Shown here: positions 18,855-26,920 of the stretch, piece after piece | Layout of the letters: each line of letters starts with the position of its first letter | Position numbering within the stretch: the stretch's first letter is position 1 | Assembly: GCF_025452235.1 (NCBI RefSeq) | Contig: NZ_CP104964.1 | Span: forward strand, 124,001 to 188,000 | DNA: 64,000 nt | Direction of reading: 5' to 3' | Source of the DNA: Devosia neptuniae | GTDB lineage: Bacteria; Pseudomonadota; Alphaproteobacteria; Rhizobiales; Devosiaceae | Program-made: the position numbers and the translations under genes | The notes under the pieces: model-generated | What the model saw: only the letters and a program-made list of their open reading frames with translations | Databases searched by the model: none | What the model was told of the DNA's origin: nothing

Positions 18855-20093
18855 TCAGGGCGCGTTGTCGATGATCGACTGCATTTCGGACTGGGCATTG
18901 GCGAAGGCGCCATCCACATCGTCGCCATAGATGGCGGCATTGGTGAAGGTTGCCCACGGGCCGTTGGCGCTGTTGATCAAGTCGTTGAACAAGAGCGTGT
19001 AGGGTGTCTTCGCCACGGCGATGGCGTCGACGGCAACCTGCAGGCGCGGATCGAGGCCGGCGAGGGTTTCCGCAGCGATATCGGACCGGGTCGGCAGCGA
19101 ACCGTTCTGTGCCAGGATCTTCTGGCCCTCGGGCGAATAGGCGAACTCGATGAACTCCTGCACGGCAGCAAGGCGCGGTGTGTCCTTGGTGACAACGATA
19201 TTATCGCCACCGGCAAAGGACGAGGTGCCGCCTTCGATGCCCGGGATCATGGTCACCCCGAAGTCGATATCGGGATAGTCATTGACCAGCGTCCCGATGG
19301 CAAAGGCGCCCAAGCTCTGGTGGCCAATCTTGCCATTGGTGAAGCTGAGGAAGTTGACGCCATTGTCGGTCGCCGAACCTTCCGGAACCAAGTCCTTCTC
19401 CACCATGGACCGGTACTTATCGATCGCAGCGCGCATCTGTGGCGTATCGAGCGTCGCCGTTTGGCCGTCTGGGGAGAGAATATCTGCGCCGGAAGCCCAG
19501 ACCAGCGGTGTAAAGGTGAAGATCATGCAGCCGCCGCAAGAGCCGCCAGAAAAATAGAAGCCGTAATTGTCACCGCCGAGCGCACGAATGGCTTCGGCAT
19601 TGGCCTCGATCTCATCCCAATTAGCGGGCGCCTTTTCTGGATCTAGGCCAGCCTGCTCGTAGAGGCCCTTGTTCCAGGCGAGTACCGAGGTTTCAACCAG
19701 CAGGGGCAGGCCATAAATCTTGTCCTCATAAGTCCCTAACGTCACATGCGAGGGCGAGAGGCTCTCGAAATAGTCGAGGCCCTTGGCCCACTCGGTCAGG
19801 TCCTGCAACTGTCCGGCCGCGGCGAAGGACGGCGTGTAGATCAGGTCCAGCGAGAGCGCGTCCGGTGCCTGGCCGCCGGCAATGGCGGTGGCATATTTCT
19901 GCACCAGTTCGGCAAACGGCACTTCCGTCAGCGCGATCTGGTTTTTGTGGCTGGCATTATAGGCGTCGGCCAGCGAGGTGAATGCGGTGCCGATGCCGGT
20001 GCGCACCCACATATTAATGGTTTCCTGTGCCATTGCGTTCGACACTAGGCACAGTGAGGCAAGACTGGTTGCGACCAGTAGTTTGCGGATCAT
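18855..20093 (-). CDS. CUT1 sugar ABC transporter substrate-binding protein
   Basis: A 412-residue periplasmic protein with a Sec signal (MIRKLLVATSLASLCLVSNA, cleavage after AMA). The mature protein follows the extracellular solute-binding family 1 pattern: TINMWVRTG, AIAGGQAPDALSLDLIYTPSFAAAG, YGLPLLVETSVLAWNKGLYEQAGLDPEKAP, ASGADILSPDGQTATLDTP, and FIEFAYSPEGQ. GGGAGGAG precedes the ATG. The LacI-type regulator gene lies 45 bases upstream. Ligand not readable from sequence; the GH127 gene in the operon suggests arabinosides. Confidence 0.92.
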   Translation of the reverse strand: MIRKLLVATSLASLCLVSNAMAQETINMWVRTGIGTAFTSLADAYNASHKNQIALTEVPFAELVQKYATAIAGGQAPDALSLDLIYTPSFAAAGQLQDLTEWAKGLDYFESLSPSHVTLGTYEDKIYGLPLLVETSVLAWNKGLYEQAGLDPEKAPANWDEIEANAEAIRALGGDNYGFYFSGGSCGGCMIFTFTPLVWASGADILSPDGQTATLDTPQMRAAIDKYRSMVEKDLVPEGSATDNGVNFLSFTNGKIGHQSLGAFAIGTLVNDYPDIDFGVTMIPGIEGGTSSFAGGDNIVVTKDTPRLAAVQEFIEFAYSPEGQKILAQNGSLPTRSDIAAETLAGLDPRLQVAVDAIAVAKTPYTLLFNDLINSANGPWATFTNAAIYGDDVDGAFANAQSEMQSIIDNAP

Positions 20094-20138
20094 AGTTTCA
20101 CTCCTCCCAAAGTAGACCAGTACGCCGGTCCTCGCGTT

Positions 20139-21176
20139 TCAATTGCGGAGAACACCCCCGCAGGATTGTCTGATGACAAGTTGGCACGGCAGCTTGCGTA
20201 TCCCGGGCTCGACAGTCTCTCCCGCTGCCAAAGCCAGAACCAGGCGGCCCGCTTCCCGGCCGAGTGCCTTCAAATTCATATCGATAGTGGTCAACGGTGG
20301 GCGCGTCGCCGCAGCCACAATTTCCCAATTGTCGAAGCCGATGACCGAGACCTCGTCCGGAACCGACACGTCACGCTCGCGCAGGGCGTCGACAACACCG
20401 CGGGCAATCTGATCGTTGCCGCAGAATATGGCGTCGGGCTTGTCGCCCCCGACGCTCCAGAGTTGGGAAACGGCTTCGTGGCCCCATTGCTCGGACCAGG
20501 TGCCGAAGAGGACCGACCCGCTTCCGCCGACCGAAGTACGATATGCTCCGGCACGCTCTTCCACTGACGCGAAACTTTTGGGACCCGTAACGTGGACGAT
20601 CCGCCGCCGGCCAAGGGTTTTTAGCCACTCGACGGCCTCGCGAGACCCGCCCGCATCGTCCGAAACCAGGCTTACCGCCTCGGCCGGAGCCTGAGTGAAG
20701 GCGTAAACGACTGGCACGTTGAGGTTGGTGAGATCGACCGGTAGTTGGCGATCGATGCGCTTGCCAGAGGCGATGATGCCATCGACTTGTTTGTCGAGCA
20801 TGGCATCGACGTGGATTTTTGCGAGTGCCGGATCGTCTTCTATAGTGCAAAGGAAAACCGATACGCCCTGATCAACAAGCTCTTCAGAGACGCCTGCCAT
20901 CAGGGGCAGGGTGAAACGACCATAGGTATCGTTAGTCAGCAGTCCCACGGTGAAGCTGCGGCGTTGAATGAGGCCGCGGGCCATTGCATTCGGCCGGAAC
21001 CCCAGATTGCTCGCCGCTTCCTTTACGCGCGAACGGGTTTCCTCTGTCATGCGACCGGTATCGTTCAGAGCTTTCGATGCGGTGGCAACACTGACACCCG
21101 CCGCTTGCGCAACATCGTAGATCCTAACGCGCTTTGTGGTTGGCCCTGACAACTGCGTTTCCCGTGAGAAAACCAT
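20139..21176 (-). CDS. LacI-family transcriptional regulator
   Basis: A 345-residue regulator. The helix-turn-helix is VRIYDVAQAAGVSVATASKAL (residues about 17-37), followed by the hinge RPNAMARGL and a periplasmic-binding-like sugar domain ending GIRKLPCQLVIRQSC. It is the first gene of the arabinoside operon and shares its direction, so it probably represses its own operon in the absence of the sugar. The ATG at 21176 overlaps a set of TGAGAAA/TTTCTCA arms. GGTGAG is the only ribosome-site-like sequence. Confidence 0.93.
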   Translation of the reverse strand: MVFSRETQLSGPTTKRVRIYDVAQAAGVSVATASKALNDTGRMTEETRSRVKEAASNLGFRPNAMARGLIQRRSFTVGLLTNDTYGRFTLPLMAGVSEELVDQGVSVFLCTIEDDPALAKIHVDAMLDKQVDGIIASGKRIDRQLPVDLTNLNVPVVYAFTQAPAEAVSLVSDDAGGSREAVEWLKTLGRRRIVHVTGPKSFASVEERAGAYRTSVGGSGSVLFGTWSEQWGHEAVSQLWSVGGDKPDAIFCGNDQIARGVVDALRERDVSVPDEVSVIGFDNWEIVAAATRPPLTTIDMNLKALGREAGRLVLALAAGETVEPGIRKLPCQLVIRQSCGGVLRN

Positions 21177-21203
21177 TTCTCACCATGAGAAACCCTTTTC
21201 TCT
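21165..21203. promoter_or_regulatory. Alternating TGAGAAA / TTTCTCA operator arms at the lacI start
   Basis: The arms TGAGAAA (21165), TTTCTCA (21176-21182), TGAGAAA (21186-21192) and TTTCTCT (21197-21203) alternate with three- or four-base gaps. Neighbouring arms form dyads such as TTTCTCA-CCA-TGAGAAA. LacI-type proteins bind such dyads, and the position over the regulator's own start fits autorepression. The centre lacks the CpG usual in the family, so the pairing with this protein is inferred. Confidence 0.6.
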
Positions 21204-21357
21204 GCGCGATGTCAAGTCCGCCACTTGCACTTGTGCCCAGGACGCGCTGTCCTGCGAGGACGACGTGAATGCTGTCATCAGGCTGCTACCTGTCTTGATG
21301 TCGTCAAGGTCACGAGGCAGGTTTATCTTACTCTGAGCTGACCCAAGCTCCCATCTC

Positions 21358-21394
21358 GCCTGCGGCCATCGACCTCCGGCGCAGGCTTCTTTTT
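21358..21394 (+). terminator. Rho-independent terminator without an obvious gene
   Basis: GCCTGCG (21358-21364) and CGCAGGC (21380-21386) form a seven-base stem followed at once by TTCTTTTT. The structure works on the plus strand, yet the only upstream gene (lacI) points the other way. It may end a short untranslated transcript starting in 21200-21300, or be left over from a lost gene. Confidence 0.6.
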
Positions 21395-21426
21395 AATCGA
21401 GCTGACATGGTGCAAGGGACGCTGAA

Positions 21427-22332
21427 ATGACACATTACTCCGCTGCCCTCGCCGCATTCGTCACGCGGTCTCTCAGCACCATTCGACGAGGCGGACGGTT
21501 GCCGATAATTCTTCTCTCGGCTGCTCTCCTGGCTGCGACTGTGATCGCGCCGGTCCCGCTTTCGTCTCAAGAGACCCCTCCGCCCCTGCGGGATTGCCGC
21601 GCCTTGCTCAAATTTGCGCGCAACGAGCTGGTCCGCAAACCCGAGACGATCGTCGAGGATATTTCCGGTGGCTGCCGCTTTATCCATCTCGGTCTCCTCG
21701 TTGACGACCATGTGGCAGCCGACGTCGACGAAATGACCTTGCTGAGCCCAGACCTCTTGGCCACTTACCCCAAGAACGAAGTGCTCCAATCCGCCGATCT
21801 CACCCTAAAGGGCCTCGTATTCCCCGCAGGGCCGAAACTCGACCTGAAGCTGGTTTATACGACCGACCCGGAAGAGCGCACCAGCACCTTGGAACGACTG
21901 TCCATCGACGCGGGCGGTCTGGGCCGCGTCACGCTCAGTGCCCGGCTCTCGGAGTTCGACAATACCGATGTCGACTCGCCGCTATCCGAACAGTCCGGGG
22001 TCATTGAGGACGTCCTGTTCGCTCTTGAGGACCGGGGGATCGTTGTCGACATCCTGTTGCCGGTCATCAGTGGTGGCCTGTTCATCCTCGAAGACGGCCG
22101 CGCGGCCACCGCTGACACCATTCGCAACTTGCCTCAGCACCTGATTTCTAAGGATAGCGCTGCGGCCGTCGTGCGCTTTATCAATGCCCTGCCTAATCCA
22201 CAGGGCAAATGGACGCTAACCTTCCAGAGTGAAGAAGGCCTGCCGATCTCGGCGCTCGCTGCGCAGAGCTTTCATGAGCTAATGGGCCGCCTTCCCGGCG
22301 ATGCCCACATCCGGGCCACCGCGGATCTTTAG
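21427..22332 (+). CDS. Exported hypothetical protein
   Basis: A 301-residue protein with a basic N-terminus and one hydrophobic stretch (residues about 25-44, LPIILLSAALLAATVIAPVP) that may be a signal peptide or anchor. The rest is soluble and acidic, with Cys57 and Cys83 able to form a disulphide. Strand-rich segments (ADLTLKGLVFPAGPKLDLKL, GRVTLSARLSEF) alternate as in beta-barrel or lipid-transfer folds, but no family is recognised. It lies 29 bases before another exported protein gene in the same direction, so the two are probably co-expressed. Confidence 0.7.
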   Translation: MTHYSAALAAFVTRSLSTIRRGGRLPIILLSAALLAATVIAPVPLSSQETPPPLRDCRALLKFARNELVRKPETIVEDISGGCRFIHLGLLVDDHVAADVDEMTLLSPDLLATYPKNEVLQSADLTLKGLVFPAGPKLDLKLVYTTDPEERTSTLERLSIDAGGLGRVTLSARLSEFDNTDVDSPLSEQSGVIEDVLFALEDRGIVVDILLPVISGGLFILEDGRAATADTIRNLPQHLISKDSAAAVVRFINALPNPQGKWTLTFQSEEGLPISALAAQSFHELMGRLPGDAHIRATADL

Positions 22333-22361
22333 CGAAATTCCGACATCACGGACCAGAGAAC

Positions 22362-22889
22362 ATGAGTATTCCCAGACGCACGCTTCTGGCTCTTGCATTG
22401 ATCATTGCAACCGCCATCTCGAGCCTGGCGCAGGAAGCGGAGGATGCCTATCGCATACGAGCTTCGATCTACGCCAAGAAGGCGCTGGTAACGGCTGCGA
22501 CTTGGGTTGGGGTGTTGAATCGGGCAACAACGGTCAAGCAAACGTTCAGCACGCCCTATCAGCGCGATATCGCGCTAAACGAAAACGGTAAGTCGGCCGA
22601 AGGCACCTTGGAAGGGGAAGTCACGATGATGGTCCGTCCCTTCCAACACCGCGGCGTGCTCTGCCTCAATGTCGAGATCAACAGTCATACGGTGAGCCAG
22701 CTGCACCATTATCGTAGCGATGCTCTGCTAGAAGTCCTGCCTGGGGGAGGCGGGTATGCGGTGAGCGGCGACTACTGCGATTTCGAGCAAACCGAAGACG
22801 GCCTCCTCTACAGCCTATCCCACAGTGATAACGAGGATTACGCAGAGATCCTCGTCACTTCCGAAAAGCCGGTGGAAGAAACGGACTAG
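22362..22889 (+). CDS. Exported hypothetical protein
   Basis: A 175-residue protein with a clear signal peptide (MSIPRRTLLALALIIATAIS, cleavage near SLA-QEA). The mature domain has two Cys (VLCLNVEI and GDYCDFEQ) that probably pair, and alternating strands. No family recognised. The gene follows the 301-residue exported protein closely. The 288 bases after it, to 23177, show nothing I can assign. Confidence 0.7.
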   Translation: MSIPRRTLLALALIIATAISSLAQEAEDAYRIRASIYAKKALVTAATWVGVLNRATTVKQTFSTPYQRDIALNENGKSAEGTLEGEVTMMVRPFQHRGVLCLNVEINSHTVSQLHHYRSDALLEVLPGGGGYAVSGDYCDFEQTEDGLLYSLSHSDNEDYAEILVTSEKPVEETD

Positions 22890-23177
22890 ACCAAGGATCC
22901 GGCTTTGCCGAGCAGGGGGGTCGAACGAGCCTAAATACCTGCTAATCAAGCCTGCGGGCTCAATTCCCCGCATACGTCCTTCGGCGCTACGGCAGATGCT
23001 CGACGTCTGATCTCTTCCTCTCGCCCATATAACTGTGTTGCGGAGTTCGGTACATCGCCTGCGCTAACAGCGAGCCTGATGCCCTCTTCCAGAAGCAACA
23101 GGTCTTGAGGCTAGCAGTTGGCAGGCTCGCCCAACATCATGCTCTGGGCTTTCTAAGCAGCCAAAACGCAGGCCGTA

Positions 23178-23408
23178 CTATCGCATGATCGCAGCGATCA
23201 TGATGGCCGCAAAAGCGATGAACATCACAGATCCCAAGACCATCGCGATCAGCGCTTGACTTGAGATATAGGTACCGGCCACGCCGCCAATGACGCCGGG
23301 CCAAGCGCTCCTACCCTTCTGTTGCACCATGGGGAAGCCGCAATGTGGGCAGGCAAAAGCCTTGTCGGATAGTTTGCCCTGACAATCCGGGCAGCTCATC
23401 AATGTCAT
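23178..23408 (-). CDS. Small zinc-ribbon membrane protein
   Basis: A 76-residue protein with an N-terminal zinc ribbon (Cys6-x2-Cys9 and Cys20-x2-Cys23) and two C-terminal hydrophobic segments (about 36-70). Such proteins put a small zinc ribbon on the cytoplasmic face of a membrane hairpin; the role is unknown. The ATG overlaps the stop of the OmpA-like gene (ATGA), so the two are translationally coupled. Confidence 0.75.
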   Translation of the reverse strand: MTLMSCPDCQGKLSDKAFACPHCGFPMVQQKGRSAWPGVIGGVAGTYISSQALIAMVLGSVMFIAFAAIMIAAIMR

Positions 23409-24043
23409 TGCTGTTTTCCTATTATGAATTCAACCCGGCGGTTCTGCTGACGGCCCTCGGGATTGTCGCTACCATCGGCCTGTTCATTGGGGGCAACTGG
23501 AGATGTCTCCCCTTTGCCAGTGGTGGTCATGGGGGAGGGAACGCCGGCATCGGCTAGCCAGGTTTGGGCAGAGTTTGCGCGATCTTCCGACAGGTTCTGA
23601 TTGTAGTCATCGCTGCCCATAGAATCGGTGTGGCCAACAATAGTGACCGCGGCGTCTGGCATGGCCGAAAGCACGTCGGCTAGTTGCGACAGTACCGGCC
23701 GCGCATCCTCGCGGATGTCATATTTGTCGAAGTCGAACAGGACATCGCCGGGAAGGGTGACCACAATATTGTCGCCCTCCTTCTTGGCGCCAAGCGCAGT
23801 CAGCGACTGTTCAGTCGCAAGGCGGGTTTCAGAATCCATGTCCACCAGACCGAAAGTAGAGCCTTCCGATGCGGTCGAAGCAGCGCTGTCGATTGGGCGC
23901 TCGGTGAAGCTGGAGCGACCGAGGTCGAATTCCACGAACCGGCCGGGCCGGTCCGAAAGAGAGCCGGCACCTATGGTCACCGTGTAGGCCCAAGCCGTAG
24001 TCGGCATGGCGAGGATAAGCCCAACAATGATGCCTCTGATCAC
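23405..24043 (-). CDS. OmpA-family peptidoglycan-binding protein
   Basis: A 212-residue protein with a signal peptide ending ..TTAWA, an N-terminal region of about 75 residues without a known fold, and an OmpA C-terminal domain (about 97-209: VLFDFDKYDIREDARPVL, IVGHTDSMGSDDYNQNLS, EDRA, RQQNRRVEFI). The Asp and Arg of the diaminopimelate-binding pocket are present. It lacks a lipobox Cys. It starts with GTG, overlapping the stop of the upstream exported protein. It probably lies in the periplasm holding on to peptidoglycan. Confidence 0.88.
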   Translation of the reverse strand: MIRGIIVGLILAMPTTAWAYTVTIGAGSLSDRPGRFVEFDLGRSSFTERPIDSAASTASEGSTFGLVDMDSETRLATEQSLTALGAKKEGDNIVVTLPGDVLFDFDKYDIREDARPVLSQLADVLSAMPDAAVTIVGHTDSMGSDDYNQNLSEDRANSAQTWLADAGVPSPMTTTGKGETSPVAPNEQADGSDNPEGRQQNRRVEFIIGKQQ

Positions 24044-24489
24044 TGCGCGATCTCCAGCGGGATAGTGACGCCGGGCGCGCTGGTATCATCGCTGGCGTTG
24101 CCAGGATTGAACGCCAACGTGAGCTTGGAGGCGTCGGCGGGTATAACACCAGGAAAAACGAGGTCACCTTCCATGCTCTGGCCACTGGAGATTCGCATCC
24201 ATTTATTGTCGGCGATCTGGCGCATGAAAATGCGCTCCTGCTCGCTCTCGCCCCAGGCGAGATAAGCGTCTTCTTCGTCGTTCAGGTTGATGAAATTTGT
24301 CTGACCGCTGTCAAAGCTCGCAAGCAGCCGGACCTTGGTGGCATCCTCGCCAACCGTTACGCTTTTCACCTGCACTGTCAGCCCAAGGGGGATACTAACC
24401 TGTCCGCCAGCGATATCGTGGCTGCGCTCTTGAGCGAAGGTGGAGGCGGGAAGAAGCAGAGCCAGCACGACAACCAGAGATTTCAACAT
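24040..24489 (-). CDS. Exported hypothetical protein
   Basis: A 149-residue protein with a signal peptide (MLKSLVVVLALLLPASTFA) and a small all-beta mature part (LGLTVQVKSVTVGEDATKVR, KLTLAFNPGNASDD) resembling an immunoglobulin-like fold. GGGAGA precedes the ATG. It is the first gene of a three-gene operon with the OmpA-like and zinc-ribbon proteins, overlapping the former by four bases, so all three may act together at the cell wall. Family unknown. Confidence 0.75.
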   Translation of the reverse strand: MLKSLVVVLALLLPASTFAQERSHDIAGGQVSIPLGLTVQVKSVTVGEDATKVRLLASFDSGQTNFINLNDEEDAYLAWGESEQERIFMRQIADNKWMRISSGQSMEGDLVFPGVIPADASKLTLAFNPGNASDDTSAPGVTIPLEIAQ

Positions 24490-24716
24490 TTATGGGTCTC
24501 CCAAATGAGAATCTTGTGTTCATGCCGTTCTGGGCAAACTTGTGGCGCACTCAGGCGTCTTTCGAATGGAGTAGGCAATTGGCTCGAGGTGGAGGCACAG
24601 GCCCTAGTCAGGGGAATGCGCGCCTACCGATTCCAATTTCTGAGGGATTGTGGTTGCTGCCTTATTGGTGTCGTCCATTTTTGCATCCCTATCGACACTC
24701 TGAGGGGGGACGACAT

Positions 24717-25424
24717 TTGAGACGCAGATCGTTTGTTGCCGCATTGGCATCTTTGTCTTTAATCCCGAAAACCGCGGGCGCCGGCATGCCGCACTTCAAG
24801 GATGTAATAGCCGCTACGCTTCCGAAAGGGATCGTTCTGCCACCCGCCTTCGCGCAGGCGATCGACTGGCTGGAAGCGGCCGGCTATGTCTTTGAGGACA
24901 AATACGTTGCGCTGACGCCGCCTGACAAATCTAGGTCGATAATCCTGCAGTTCGAGCCGGTCAGCCAGGGGCACGTAGCCGCCTGGTTGGGCACCGATGA
25001 TCCTGCCTTTACCAACCGGCTAGCACCTATCATCCGCACCGGCGGGGACGGGTCATACGCGGCACTGTGGCGCGCTGACGATGGCACTCTGTCAATCGTG
25101 CATATGGGATCAGGGTCTGGCTCGATAATGATGCAAACGCTGGTCGAAAATCCCGTCGATATGTTGCGGCTCATGGCGATCGGCTATTCTGAACTTTGCT
25201 GGCCCGAGAATTTCAGCATCACGCCAGCCGAGGAGCATGCGGAGCTGGTTGCGGCAATCGGTATTGAAAACGCTCCGGTCTATCGCGCGCCCAACGAATT
25301 CCGCCGTTTCGTCGAAAAGACGTTCGCCGTCTCCGTTCCGCAGCGAGCTATCGACATTACTGGCAACGTCATGGAGATGGACGATCCTTTCCAGCGGTGG
25401 TTGCAGACAGTGCAGGAAGGGTAA
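24717..25424 (+). CDS. Hypothetical protein with twin-arginine-like signal
   Basis: A start at TTG 24717 gives a 235-residue protein beginning MRRRSFVAALASLSLIPKTA, with a run of Arg and a hydrophobic stretch as in Tat or Sec signals; GAGGGGGG lies eight bases upstream. A frame open from 24492 exists but its extra residues look non-coding. The mature part has no family I recognise; IILQFEPVSQGHVAAWLG and SLSIVHMGSGSG are notable segments. It diverges from the OmpA-like operon. Confidence 0.6.
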   Translation: MRRRSFVAALASLSLIPKTAGAGMPHFKDVIAATLPKGIVLPPAFAQAIDWLEAAGYVFEDKYVALTPPDKSRSIILQFEPVSQGHVAAWLGTDDPAFTNRLAPIIRTGGDGSYAALWRADDGTLSIVHMGSGSGSIMMQTLVENPVDMLRLMAIGYSELCWPENFSITPAEEHAELVAAIGIENAPVYRAPNEFRRFVEKTFAVSVPQRAIDITGNVMEMDDPFQRWLQTVQEG

Positions 25425-25437
25425 GAGGGTAGACGTC

Positions 25438-26325
25438 ATGGGTCACGCCGCTGGAACTCCATTGGACATGCACCGGCTCAACGGATCGGCTGAATCTCCT
25501 AGGACAGACCGGTTGTCCTGCGCATGGGCGGTGCTAGCCTGTGTGTTTCTGGCATTTTCAACGGATGCAGCGACCGCGGCGGAGTCGCAGATCACAGGAT
25601 TTTTCGCCGGCCAAGGCTGTGCAATCGGCCCAGCCACCCGAGCGTTGGCGACAGCGGAAGGTTTCGACTCAGGCTCGATAGATGCGCTGATCGAAACGGC
25701 GCGTGCCGACCCGGACAGCATAGAGACTGGCGGCTGGCTAGTGATGTCATCGACCTTGTGTAAAATCCGTCCGCCTCAGGTCCGAAGCGAGCTCCGCTTG
25801 AGCGACCCCGAAATCCGGTCGCGCATCACCGCCATCGACGAATACGAGGATGAGACGGGTTGCTTCCTTCATGCGGACAATCTTTATGAGGAACTGTTGG
25901 CCACCCGCGGCTGGCCGCCGGAGAAGGCCAATACCGAATACCTTCGCTTCCTCGCCGAAAATCTCGTCTCAGGCGACTTGGCCTTTTACAGCGACGATCC
26001 GCTCAGGACACCGGCCGGTCTACAGCTGACAAGCGGCGCATGCGCAAACGTGCCGGCAATAGGCGAGATAGAGCGCAGCCACGAGAGCTTGATCGCCAAT
26101 TTCGACGAGCTGATCCGCATCGACATGGGAAATGTCATTTGCGAGAGCGACGATGCTCCAAGCTGGAAGGCCTCTCAGCTCTACAAGGACATCGAGACCT
26201 TCGATAGCAGCAATGCCTGGACGTCTGCCGAACTTCGATTCATTGCCATGGGCGCCGGGTGGATCGAAGGCATCACCATGAGTGACAAAGGCATTCCCCG
26301 CCCGCCGCTGTGTGTTTTCAAATAA
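25438..26325 (+). CDS. Exported hypothetical protein
   Basis: A 295-residue protein with a hydrophobic stretch near residues 28-46 (CAWAVLACVFLAFSTDAATA) preceded by a polar N-terminus, so either a late signal peptide or a start that is too early (Met11 is an alternative). The mature part has several Cys (GQGCAIG, TLCKIR, TGCFLH, GACANV, VICES, PLCVFK), enough for three disulphides. No family recognised. It follows the previous gene by 13 bases and probably shares its transcript. Confidence 0.65.
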   Translation: MGHAAGTPLDMHRLNGSAESPRTDRLSCAWAVLACVFLAFSTDAATAAESQITGFFAGQGCAIGPATRALATAEGFDSGSIDALIETARADPDSIETGGWLVMSSTLCKIRPPQVRSELRLSDPEIRSRITAIDEYEDETGCFLHADNLYEELLATRGWPPEKANTEYLRFLAENLVSGDLAFYSDDPLRTPAGLQLTSGACANVPAIGEIERSHESLIANFDELIRIDMGNVICESDDAPSWKASQLYKDIETFDSSNAWTSAELRFIAMGAGWIEGITMSDKGIPRPPLCVFK

Positions 26326-26340
26326 GAGGGACGGGAGGGC

Positions 26341-26425
26341 ACGGCTGCGCCAGGGCGTGGACCAAGTCTGGACCGTGCATAATGGACCAGTTTTGAAAGT
26401 CGATCGCCTCTGGCAGATGAGACGT
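26341..26425 (+). pseudogene. Remnant of a DUF1266-type gene
   Basis: The bases read RLRQGVDQVWTVHNGPVLK.. in one frame and match the segment LREGVAQVWNVHDRASFEE of the DUF1266 gene at 28353 (bases about 28531-28610), at the DNA level too. Only this piece is left, directly after the 295-residue exported protein. It points to a lost second copy or to local duplication and decay. Confidence 0.55.
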
Positions 26426-26483
26426 GTCGGTTCCCCGGCGAGCAATTATGCACAGCTGAGCTCATCCCCACTGGAAGTCCCGA

Positions 26484-26920
26484 TGCGCTTTTTTACCCTT
26501 GCCTCGCTCGCGTTTGGCCTGCTGTCCGCTGGTAGAACAGGCTGAAAAAACCCGTCCAACAAACTGCGCTGAGCTCCTAAACAGCCTGGATCTGCTGACC
26601 CGCGATCCCAAACTGCCGTCGACGACACCGCGACAGGCTGCACCCTCACCGACGTCTATTTCGACAGCTCGTATTCGCGCTTCGTGATTGGCCAGATCAC
26701 GCTCGACGCTGACAATCGTTTCGGTGCCATTGCCCGCAACACCCGCCCGACCCAGCTCAAGCTGAGCGTCACCGGTATCCGTTCTTCGCCCGAAATCGAC
26801 GACAGCCCCCCAACAGCTAAGTGGTTATTGGGGTTTGTCGCTACGAGCCGACGAAGAGACGAGCGAACCATATTTCAATGCGTCTCCAACCGTGCCCTTC
26901 CTTCGCGCCAATCAGGCTAA
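26484..26920 (+). pseudogene. Frameshifted exported protein gene
   Basis: A signal-like start (MRFFTLASLAFGLLSA) is broken after about 20 residues. Another frame then gives TRPTNCAELLNSLDLLTRDPK, and a third gives GCTLTDVYFDSSYSRFVIGQ and TLDADNRFGAIARNTRP before running into the gene on the other strand. The pieces line up as one exported protein with at least two frameshifts. Its 3' end overlaps the 442-residue gene. Confidence 0.45.
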
